Shown: one piece after another, positions 1 through 5,389 of the stretch | How the letters are laid out: every line of letters starts with the position of its first letter | How positions within the stretch are numbered: position 1 is the stretch's first letter | NCBI GenBank assembly: GCA_001778355.1 | Contig: MFGS01000020.1 | Coordinates: 1,638 to 7,578 of the forward strand | DNA: 5,941 nucleotides | Direction of reading: 5' to 3' | DNA from: Candidatus Firestonebacteria bacterium RIFOXYA2_FULL_40_8 | GTDB lineage: Bacteria; Oederibacteriota; D2-FULL-39-29 | Notes under the pieces: generated by a model | What the model was told of the DNA's origin: nothing | Database searches by the model: none | The model's input: only the letters and a program-made list of their open reading frames with translations | Made by a program: the position numbers and the translations under genes

Positions 1-1
1 C

Positions 2-286
2 CGGGCGTTTTACTGTAAAAAACCTTTCATAGCCGGAACCGATTACGATAAGGTGCCGCTCGTTGAATATCTCGAAAGAGCCAAAAGCGAAGGCGGCCTA
101 AGCAACGTCATCAAAAAAGAAAATATCTCCCTGGCTTTAGTAAATATACGAGAAGCCGGACGTCTTTCCTGTTATAAAAAAGTCGACCTCTTCTCAATAT
201 TAAAAAGCGCAGAGTTTAACGAAACATTCGGCCAGATCTTCAGCGATGACAACGCCGGACTTGCCGTCTATCGGGTAAAAAAATAA
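2..286 (+). CDS. C-terminal fragment of an unidentified protein, possibly a membrane glycosyltransferase tail (5'-truncated)
   Basis: The reading frame is open from base 2 to a TAA at 284-286, giving 95 residues, so the gene begins outside the window. A GTG at 53 lies inside this open frame and need not be the true start. No membrane segment or catalytic motif is visible. The fragment is soluble-looking, mixed alpha/beta in character, and ends in AGLAVYRVKK. Endings of the kind 'short strand, then YRVKK' after a segment like LVNIREAGRL are reminiscent of the soluble C-terminal region of multi-spanning glycosyltransferases of the GT-C/PMT type. That is a resemblance recalled from memory, not a motif match. 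The following transglycosylase gene starts 2 bases after the stop, so the two are probably in one transcript. It could equally be the end of any other envelope or hypothetical protein. That it is coding is well supported; its identity is not. Confidence 0.6.
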   Translation, partial: RAFYCKKPFIAGTDYDKVPLVEYLERAKSEGGLSNVIKKENISLALVNIREAGRLSCYKKVDLFSILKSAEFNETFGQIFSDDNAGLAVYRVKK

Positions 287-288
287 TT

Positions 289-879
289 ATGAAAAAAAAG
301 AGAAATAAGAAAATAATAATATTAAGCGCTGTGCTTGTAGTGCTTACGGTTATTTTATTTTTAGTGAGTGACTGGTTCTGGACTGCGCTTTCACCGATAA
401 CGCACAATGTTTTACTGGAAAAATACTCCAAAGAGTACAAGTTGGACCCTCTGCTCGTTGCGGCTATCATAAAGTCCGAGAGTACTTTCAATCCTATTGC
501 GGTCTCGGAAAAAGGGGCGGTGGGGCTTATGCAGCTTATGCCGGATACCGCTGAGGAAATGGCCCACGAGTTGAATGTGGATTTTGTAAATATAGAAGAC
601 CTTTACAATCCGGAGATAAATATTCACCTGGGATATTACTATATGGTAAAGCTTTTAAAACGGTACAACGGTAATATGGTGTTCGCGCTTGCGGCTTATA
701 ACGCGGGTACAAAAAACGCCGATGAATGGATAAAAAATTACAGAGGGGATCCGGACAGAGCCATTGCTGTGATTGGTTTTCCGGAAACCAGGAAATTTGT
801 AAAAGAAGTGCAGTCCACCTATGAAATTATGAAGTTCGCGCGCAAACTTAAACGGGCTATACAGCTGAAGGACTTTTAA
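289..879 (+). CDS. Membrane-anchored lytic transglycosylase, SLT domain
   Basis: This 196-residue protein should cleave the MurNAc-GlcNAc bond of peptidoglycan non-hydrolytically, leaving 1,6-anhydroMurNAc ends. The N-terminus is a basic stretch (KKKRNKK) followed by a hydrophobic helix at about 9-27. There is no lipobox, so it looks like a signal anchor facing the periplasm or outer surface. The catalytic domain follows at about 40-185 with the family motifs in order: IIKSES with catalytic Glu64, GAVGLMQLMP at 76-85, ALAAYNAG at 133-140, and FPETRKFV at 164-171. This is the compact Slt70-like catalytic core with no extra substrate-binding module. The start is the ATG 2 bases after the upstream stop. 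The Shine-Dalgarno there is poor, so translation probably depends on coupling. The stop overlaps the mutS start by one base. The family call is firm; the physiological role (turnover, or opening the wall for an envelope machine) is not shown. Confidence 0.95.
   Translation: MKKKRNKKIIILSAVLVVLTVILFLVSDWFWTALSPITHNVLLEKYSKEYKLDPLLVAAIIKSESTFNPIAVSEKGAVGLMQLMPDTAEEMAHELNVDFVNIEDLYNPEINIHLGYYYMVKLLKRYNGNMVFALAAYNAGTKNADEWIKNYRGDPDRAIAVIGFPETRKFVKEVQSTYEIMKFARKLKRAIQLKDF
867..872 (+). promoter_or_regulatory. Shine-Dalgarno for mutS within the transglycosylase gene
   Basis: GAAGGA lies 6 bases before the ATG at 879 and is embedded in the last codons of the transglycosylase gene. Together with the TAATG stop/start overlap it fixes this ATG as the mutS start and suggests translational coupling. 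Confidence 0.7.
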
Positions 880-3542
880 TGGATAAAAATGAATCACTGA
901 CTCCCATGATGCGGCAGTACCGCGAGATCAAAAAGCAGTATCCGGATGCGATACTGTTTTTCCGTTTGGGAGATTTTTACGAGATGTTCTTTGAAGACGC
1001 CAAACTGGCTTCTTCAATTCTTCAGATCGTACTCACAAAAAGAGGCGGCGGGAGAAATCCTAAAGAGCCGGGTGAGACGGTGGTATCCGATGCGGTTCCT
1101 ATGTGCGGTATTCCTTTTCACTCGTCTGTAAATTATATTACACGGCTTATTAAAAGCGGGCATAAAGTAGCTATCTGCGAGCAGGTGGAAGATCCGAAAC
1201 TTGCAAAAGGCCTTGTAAAAAGGGAGATAGTGAAAATAATAACTCCTGGTACCGTGCTGGAAGACGGCCTATTAGAGCAAAAATCTAACAACTTTCTTGC
1301 TTCGTTATGTATAGAAGGGGAAACGGCAGGGTTGGCGTTTTTGGATATTTCCACGGGAGAACTCCTAACGACGGAAGTCAGTATTAAAGCCGGTTTGGAT
1401 TCTGTTTATGATGAACTGACAAAATTTAAACCCAAAGAAATAATACTGCCGGCTTCTTTTGAAAAAAGCAGGGACGAACTCCATAAATACCTTGAAAATA
1501 ACGGTATTTTAACCGGTTACGAAGAAGATTATTATTATGACAGCGAAGTGGCGAAAGAACTTTTACTGAAACAGTTTAAAATTGCATCACTTGACGGGTT
1601 TGGTATCTCTGAGTATAAAGCATCTGTTTCTGCTTCAGGGGTAGCTCTAAAGTACGCGGAAAGCACCCAGAAAGGGTCTGTGGCCCACTTAAGCAAGCTT
1701 AGCGTCTATAATCCAGGTACCTTTATGCTGGTGGACAGCGCGACGAGAAGAAATCTTGAGTTATTTGAACGCATGGCCGACAAAAGTCAGGAAGGCACGC
1801 TTTTTCACGTTCTGGATAAAACCAGCAGTGCGATGGGCGGGCGTGTTTTAAAACGGTGGATACTGGAACCGCTTATAGATGTTAAGGAGATAGAAAGCCG
1901 GCAGGAAGGCGTGGAAGAGCTATTAAACGACTATATTTTACGTCAGGAACTGCGGAAGGTGCTGGGCGGGCTTTCGGATCTTGAAAGGATCTGCGGTAAG
2001 ATAGGATGCAAGGCAGTAAATGCCCGTGAACTTATTGCGCTTAAAAACTCATTGAAAGAACTTCCGAAGATAAAAGAGGTTCTTAATAAATCTGATTCCG
2101 GTATTTTAATGAAGATTAAAGAGGACCTGGCGCTCCTTAAAACCGAACTTTTCCTGCTGGAAGAAAAAATTGAAGAAGATCCGCCAATATCCGTAAAAGA
2201 AGGGAATATTATAAAAGACGGAGTGAATGAAGAACTGGATAAGCTTCGAAATGTCAGCCGGGGAGGGAAAGATTGGATAACTAAATTTCAGGAAGATGAA
2301 AGAAAACGTACCGGTATAAACTCGCTAAAAGTCGGGTATAACTCTGTTTTCGGTTATTATATAGAAGTGAGCAAAGCCAATATGGGGAACGCGCCTAAAG
2401 ATTATATAAGGAAACAGACCCTGTCGAACGCCGAAAGGTTCATTACGCCGGAGCTAAAAGAGTACGAGTCTCTGGTGCTTTCAAGCGACGAGAAGATAAG
2501 TTCGCTTGAGTATCAACTCTTCTGCGAGGTGAGAGAAGAGCTTGCAAAAAGTATTCCGAAATTGCAGGAGAACGCGAAACTCCTTGGTTCTTTGGATGCT
2601 GTCTGTGCTTTTTCCGAGGCCGCCGCAGTCAATAAATATATCAAGCCGGAAGTAAATAATTCTGATATTATTGAAATTAAAAGCGGAAGACATCCTGTTA
2701 TCGAACTTATCGTGAAAGACGGTTTTGTGCCAAACGATACAATTCTGGATAACACGGATACCCAGGTGGTCATAATAACCGGTCCTAATATGGCGGGAAA
2801 ATCCACTTACTTGAGGCAGACGGCGCTTATCGTCCTGATGGCACAGATAGGTTCTTTTGTTCCTGCGGATTCGGCAAAGATAGGTGTAGTTGACAGGATC
2901 TTTACCAGGGTGGGCGCTTCGGATAATCTGGCGCTCGGACAATCGACGTTTATGGTGGAGATGCTGGAGACCGCCAATATTTTAAACAATGCGACAAAAA
3001 AATCCCTCCTCATACTGGATGAGATCGGAAGAGGTACGGCAACTTTTGACGGCATCAGTATTGCCTGGGCGGTGGCGGAGTACATTCATGATAATAAAAA
3101 GCTCGGAGCGAAAACTCTTTTTGCGACACATTTTTATGAGCTAACAGAATTAGCATTGACACTGCCCCGGGTTAAAAATTATAATATTATGGTTAAAGAA
3201 TGGAACGACCAGATAATATTTTTAAGAAAGATAGTCGAAGGCGCGGCGGACAGAAGTTATGGTATTCAAGTTGCCCGTTTAGCCGGACTTCCAAAAGAAG
3301 TTCTGAAGCGTTCCAAAGAAATACTCCACAATCTGGAAGAAGCCAATTATGATAAAGAAGGTAAATCCAAGCTTGCAGGCGGCTCAGGCGTTATCTCACA
3401 GCTTTCAATTTTCGACTCCAAAAAACCGGTAGTTGATGACAAAGGCAGAAAACTCCTTGAAAAGCTTGAAGAAATAGACGTTAATGCCTTGAGTCCCATA
3501 GAAGCCTTGAACGTGCTGAATGAGCTGAAAAAAGGCGACTAA
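879..3542 (+). CDS. mutS: DNA mismatch repair protein MutS
   Basis: MutS binds mismatches and small loops in newly replicated DNA and, on ATP binding, becomes a sliding clamp that recruits MutL. The 887-residue length is normal for full-length bacterial MutS. The mismatch-binding domain I (about 8-125) carries GDFYEMF, in which Phe33 and Glu35 are the base-stacking and hydrogen-bonding residues. A connector domain (about 130-250) and the core/lever region follow. The clamp carries the conserved VGYNSVFGYYIEV (485-497). The ATPase domain has Walker A GPNMAGKST (635-643), Walker B LLILDEIGRG with Asp714 and Glu715, and ATHFYEL with His751. QLSIF at 841-845 fits the beta-sliding-clamp-binding consensus. 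The last helix, SPIEALNVLNELKK, resembles the usual C-terminal oligomerisation segment. Small oddities are a domain I loop at 56-73 longer than in E. coli, and GTATFDG where GTSTFDG is commoner. The start overlaps the upstream stop by one base. mutL is not adjacent on the downstream side. Confidence 0.99.
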   Translation: MDKNESLTPMMRQYREIKKQYPDAILFFRLGDFYEMFFEDAKLASSILQIVLTKRGGGRNPKEPGETVVSDAVPMCGIPFHSSVNYITRLIKSGHKVAICEQVEDPKLAKGLVKREIVKIITPGTVLEDGLLEQKSNNFLASLCIEGETAGLAFLDISTGELLTTEVSIKAGLDSVYDELTKFKPKEIILPASFEKSRDELHKYLENNGILTGYEEDYYYDSEVAKELLLKQFKIASLDGFGISEYKASVSASGVALKYAESTQKGSVAHLSKLSVYNPGTFMLVDSATRRNLELFERMADKSQEGTLFHVLDKTSSAMGGRVLKRWILEPLIDVKEIESRQEGVEELLNDYILRQELRKVLGGLSDLERICGKIGCKAVNARELIALKNSLKELPKIKEVLNKSDSGILMKIKEDLALLKTELFLLEEKIEEDPPISVKEGNIIKDGVNEELDKLRNVSRGGKDWITKFQEDERKRTGINSLKVGYNSVFGYYIEVSKANMGNAPKDYIRKQTLSNAERFITPELKEYESLVLSSDEKISSLEYQLFCEVREELAKSIPKLQENAKLLGSLDAVCAFSEAAAVNKYIKPEVNNSDIIEIKSGRHPVIELIVKDGFVPNDTILDNTDTQVVIITGPNMAGKSTYLRQTALIVLMAQIGSFVPADSAKIGVVDRIFTRVGASDNLALGQSTFMVEMLETANILNNATKKSLLILDEIGRGTATFDGISIAWAVAEYIHDNKKLGAKTLFATHFYELTELALTLPRVKNYNIMVKEWNDQIIFLRKIVEGAADRSYGIQVARLAGLPKEVLKRSKEILHNLEEANYDKEGKSKLAGGSGVISQLSIFDSKKPVVDDKGRKLLEKLEEIDVNALSPIEALNVLNELKKGD

Positions 3543-3545
3543 AGG

Positions 3546-3565
3546 TCAAATTGGGAACAATTTGA
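3546..3565. repeat. Perfect 8-bp inverted repeat just after the mutS stop
   Basis: TCAAATTG, a 4-base GGAA spacer, then CAATTTGA form a perfect dyad beginning 3 bases after the mutS stop codon. As RNA it would form a short AT-rich hairpin with only two G-C pairs. The bases that follow (AGGAAAACACTG) contain no T run, so it is not a convincing intrinsic terminator. It might protect the 3' end of the mutS message, act as a protein-binding site, or be fortuitous. Confidence 0.5.
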
Positions 3566-3588
3566 AGGAAAACACTGTCTAGCAAATA

Positions 3589-3623
3589 CATTTACAATTG
3601 ACGAATGACGATTGACAATTTAA
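3589..3623. repeat. Degenerate heptamer tandem array, AATTGAC type
   Basis: Five consecutive 7-base units can be laid out: CATTTAC, AATTGAC, GAATGAC, GATTGAC, AATTTAA. The middle three are close copies and the outer two are decayed. The period is exactly seven. The array is non-coding and lies between mutS and the ABC exporter operon. Short heptameric tandem repeats (STRR) are known from cyanobacterial intergenic regions, but these units are not claimed to be the same family. Several units contain TTGAC, which resembles a -35 hexamer, so a promoter role is possible. Confidence 0.65.
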
Positions 3624-3625
3624 GG

Positions 3626-3653
3626 TAGGCAGAAAAAGCTCTGCCAATATAAT
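3626..3653 (+). promoter_or_regulatory. Putative sigma-70-type promoter for the ABC exporter operon
   Basis: A perfect TATAAT (3648-3653) is preceded at a 16-base spacing by TAGGCA (3626-3631), which matches four of six bases of TTGACA. Transcription would start near 3660, leaving a leader of roughly 70 bases that contains the TTTGTAC array and the ribosome-binding site. The surrounding DNA is AT-rich, so a chance TATAAT is quite possible. Support comes mainly from its position upstream of a new gene block. The spacer is almost filled by a perfect dyad, listed separately. Confidence 0.4.
3628..3645. promoter_or_regulatory. Perfect dyad GGCAGA-N6-TCTGCC, possible operator
   Basis: Two perfect 6-base half-sites, GGCAGA (3628-3633) and TCTGCC (3640-3645), flank the 6-base spacer AAAAGC. 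The 18-base dyad sits in the spacer of the putative promoter, overlapping its -35 box and ending 2 bases before TATAAT. That is a typical place for a repressor operator. Alternatively, in a read-through transcript from mutS it would form a 6-bp RNA hairpin. It is followed by AATATAATAATAAC rather than a T run, so it does not look like an intrinsic terminator. No regulator gene is present in the window. Confidence 0.45.
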
Positions 3654-3675
3654 AATAACACATTAATTTAAAAAC

Positions 3676-3703
3676 TTTGTACTTCGTACTTTGTACATTG
3701 TAC
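3676..3703. repeat. Heptamer tandem array, TTTGTAC type
   Basis: Four consecutive 7-base units are TTTGTAC, TTCGTAC, TTTGTAC and ATTGTAC, each ending in the palindrome GTAC and differing from one another at one or two positions. The array stops 24 bases before the TTG start of the ABC ATPase gene, and 11 bases before its Shine-Dalgarno. It would therefore fall in the 5' leader if the putative promoter at 3626-3653 is used. It is better preserved than the array at 3589-3623 but has the same period. Confidence 0.75.
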
Positions 3704-3714
3704 TTTTTGTTATA

Positions 3715-3721
3715 AGGGAGG
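3715..3721 (+). promoter_or_regulatory. Strong Shine-Dalgarno that decides the TTG start of the ABC ATPase
   Basis: AGGGAGG lies 6 bases before the TTG at 3728. The protein beginning there (M-I-E-V-K-N-L) matches the usual start of ABC-2 ATPases, and no ATG offers a better placed alternative. This supports TTG as the initiation codon. Confidence 0.85.
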
Positions 3722-3727
3722 TTTATC

Positions 3728-4678
3728 TTGATCGAAGTTAAAAATCTTTCGAAGTTTTACGGCCCGACGAAGGCGGTGGAAGATGTTTCTTTTACCGTGG
3801 AGAAGGGCGAGATACTCGGACTGCTCGGACCTAACGGCGCGGGCAAGACCACTATCATGAGAATTCTTACCGGATTTTTCCAGCCGACCGGGGGAAGCGC
3901 GAAGATCGCGGGTTTTGATGTAGTGGAAGATCCGCTGGAAGTGAAAAAGAGGATCGGATACATGCAGGAAGGCCAACAGGGCCCGGCGCTTTATTACGAG
4001 ATGACGGTTTATTCCTTTCTGGATTTTGTGGCGCAGTTAAAAGGCGCTCCCAAAAAAGACCGTAACCGTACGATTCATAAAGCGATGGAGCTCACCGGAA
4101 TTAAAGATGTTAAAGACCGTATCATCGGCCGGCTCTCCAGCGGTTATAAACAAAGAGTAGGTCTGGCTCAGGCGCTCCTGAATGATCCCGAGGTTTTAAT
4201 ACTGGACGAACCCACCAGGGGACTGGATCCGAAACAAATTATTGAAATAAGACAGCTGATAAAAAATATGGCGGGGGAACGTACTATTATTCTTTCCAGC
4301 CACATACTTCCTGAAGTTGCGATGACCTGCAATAAAATAGTTATCATTGATAAAGGCACAAAAGTCGCGGAAGATACGCAGGAAGAGTTATCCAGAAAAG
4401 CGGAAGGCGGCGACTCCGTACTGGTTAAATTAAAAGGAAAACAGGAGCCGGAAGACGTTGAAAAAGAGTACGGAAAGATAAAAGGTCTGGGTGAAGTGAA
4501 GGTTTCCCTGGAAGGCGGCTTAACCGTGGTAAAGGTGGTCCGCTCCGGCGTTAAAGATATCCGCGAAGAGCTTTTTAAGACAGCCGTAAAAAATGACTGG
4601 GTTATTCTAGAGATGAAAAGCTCGAGCTTGAGTCTCGAAGAAGTGTTTTTGAGACTGACCACGAAGGAGGAGGTATAA
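3728..4678 (+). CDS. ABC-2-type exporter ATP-binding protein, GldA-like
   Basis: This 316-residue cytoplasmic ATPase should power the permease encoded next to it. The nucleotide-binding domain (about 1-215) has Walker A GPNGAGKT (34-41), a Q-loop region around Q80/E81, signature LSSGYKQRVGLAQAL (136-150), Walker B VLILDEPTRGLDP (156-168) with Asp160 and Glu161, and the H-loop His192 in ILSSH. A roughly 100-residue C-terminal extension ends in SLSLEEVFLRLT, typical of the CcmA/NatA/GldA-type ATPases that pair with ABC-2 permeases. The segment between GY and EMTV (77-93) is about three residues longer than the GldA pattern I recall. The start is a TTG with a strong Shine-Dalgarno. The gene ends 1 base before the permease start and contains that gene's Shine-Dalgarno. 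The neighbours argue for a GldA/F/G-type system; the ATPase sequence alone would also fit other ABC-2 exporters. The substrate is unknown. Confidence 0.95.
   Translation: MIEVKNLSKFYGPTKAVEDVSFTVEKGEILGLLGPNGAGKTTIMRILTGFFQPTGGSAKIAGFDVVEDPLEVKKRIGYMQEGQQGPALYYEMTVYSFLDFVAQLKGAPKKDRNRTIHKAMELTGIKDVKDRIIGRLSSGYKQRVGLAQALLNDPEVLILDEPTRGLDPKQIIEIRQLIKNMAGERTIILSSHILPEVAMTCNKIVIIDKGTKVAEDTQEELSRKAEGGDSVLVKLKGKQEPEDVEKEYGKIKGLGEVKVSLEGGLTVVKVVRSGVKDIREELFKTAVKNDWVILEMKSSSLSLEEVFLRLTTKEEV
4664..4674 (+). promoter_or_regulatory. Shine-Dalgarno for the permease inside the ATPase gene
   Basis: AAGGAGGAGGT ends 5 bases before the permease ATG at 4680 and encodes part of the last codons of the ATPase. 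This strong site plus the 1-base gap between stop and start points to coupled, roughly balanced synthesis of the two subunits. Confidence 0.8.
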
Positions 4679-4679
4679 T

Positions 4680-5387
4680 ATGAATAAAGCGCTTATTATT
4701 GCCAGAAGAGAACTTAAATCATATTTCGTTTCACCCGTGGCTTATGTGATCATCGGAATGTTCCTGCTTATCTCGGGATTCATGTACTACTCGATACTTT
4801 TTCAGTCGAGGGTTGCGGAAGTACGGGGCTTTCTTATGAATATGTGTTTTGTGTTCATGCTGATGTCTCCAATTCTTTCGATGCGGCTTTTATCGGAGGA
4901 GAAAAAACTCGGAACTATCGAGTTTCTCTTCACCTCTCCGATAACCGTGACCGATATTGTAATCGGCAAATACCTTGGATCAATATTTTTATATCTTGTA
5001 ACCACCGTGTTTTTCCTTCAGTACCCTTTATATCTTTTGCTTTTTGCAACACCGGATATGGGGCCTGTATTTACCTGTGTACTTGGTTTTATCCTTAACG
5101 GAGCTGCGTGTCTGGCTATCGGGCTTTTTGCTTCTTCTTTGTCCGAAAATCAGCTTATCTCCGCGGTTGTCGGAATGGTAACTTTGATCTTCTTCTGGAT
5201 AATCGGCTGGATGGTGGATATTGTGCCGGGCGGGATAGGGAATTTCCTCGGTTCGCTGTCGCTTATTAAACCGCTGGATAATCTTTCCAAAGGCGTGATC
5301 AGCGCAAGTGACATTTTCTATTATGCCTCGCTGATCTTCTTCTTTCTTTTTATCACGGTAAAACGTCTTGAATGGAAGAGGTGGTAA
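4680..5387 (+). CDS. ABC-2 family transporter permease, GldF-like
   Basis: This 235-residue integral membrane protein should form the transmembrane pore of the exporter. About six hydrophobic segments are visible, near residues 20-41, 51-70, 98-122, 130-152, 160-182 and 212-228. The N-terminal ARRELKSYFVSPVAYVI is typical of this family: an amphipathic helix, then YF-SP-AYV leading into the first membrane segment. The loop EEKKLGTIEFLFTSPIT (73-89) after the second segment is the characteristic cytoplasmic coupling region (usually E-[KR]-x-x-GT-x-E-x-L-x-[ST]-[ASP]-P). The C-terminus ends in the basic KRLEWKRW, expected to be cytoplasmic. It starts 1 base after the ATPase stop and ends 2 bases before the auxiliary gene. 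Permeases of this family usually act as dimers with two copies of the ATPase. The length is normal and no fused domain is present. Confidence 0.93.
   Translation: MNKALIIARRELKSYFVSPVAYVIIGMFLLISGFMYYSILFQSRVAEVRGFLMNMCFVFMLMSPILSMRLLSEEKKLGTIEFLFTSPITVTDIVIGKYLGSIFLYLVTTVFFLQYPLYLLLFATPDMGPVFTCVLGFILNGAACLAIGLFASSLSENQLISAVVGMVTLIFFWIIGWMVDIVPGGIGNFLGSLSLIKPLDNLSKGVISASDIFYYASLIFFFLFITVKRLEWKRW
5378..5384 (+). promoter_or_regulatory. Shine-Dalgarno for the GldG-like gene inside the permease gene
   Basis: GAGGTGG matches the anti-Shine-Dalgarno well and ends 5 bases before the ATG at 5390. It lies within the last permease codons, continuing the tight overlap style of this operon. Confidence 0.7.
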
Positions 5388-5389
5388 AT

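Noticed and set aside
2481..2942. Long minus-strand open frame of 153 codons opposite mutS
   Set aside because: It lies wholly within strongly conserved mutS sequence. Its translation shows no recognisable domain and it is best explained as an antisense shadow.
879..3542. GTATFDG in place of GTSTFDG after Walker B as a sign of a defective MutS
   Set aside because: Walker A, Walker B Asp/Glu, the following His and the mismatch-binding Phe/Glu are all intact, and I recall Ala at this position in other bacterial MutS proteins. It looks like a natural variant.
3612..3653. Perfect -35 TTGACA (3612-3617) paired with perfect TATAAT (3648-3653)
   Set aside because: The spacer would be 30 bases, far beyond the 15-19 usable by a sigma-70-type promoter. 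The TTGACA is better explained as one unit of the heptamer array.
3628..3660. GGCAGA/TCTGCC hairpin as a rho-independent terminator of mutS
   Set aside because: The stem is only 6 bp and is followed by AATATAATAATAAC rather than a T run. On the minus strand there is no T run after it either.
3711..3716. TATAAG as a -10 box for the ABC ATPase gene
   Set aside because: It abuts the Shine-Dalgarno, so a transcript starting about 7 bases on would omit the ribosome-binding site, and no -35 lies at proper spacing.
4168..4662. Minus-strand open frame of 164 codons opposite the ABC ATPase
   Set aside because: The translation is Ser/Thr/Phe-rich low complexity typical of the reverse complement of a Glu/Lys-rich gene, and it overlaps the Walker B and H-loop coding region.
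4673..4680. TATAAT at the ATPase/permease junction as an internal promoter
   Set aside because: It is formed by the last codon, the stop and the start context, immediately before the permease ATG. No -35 at the right distance was recognised, and the transcript would lack the Shine-Dalgarno.
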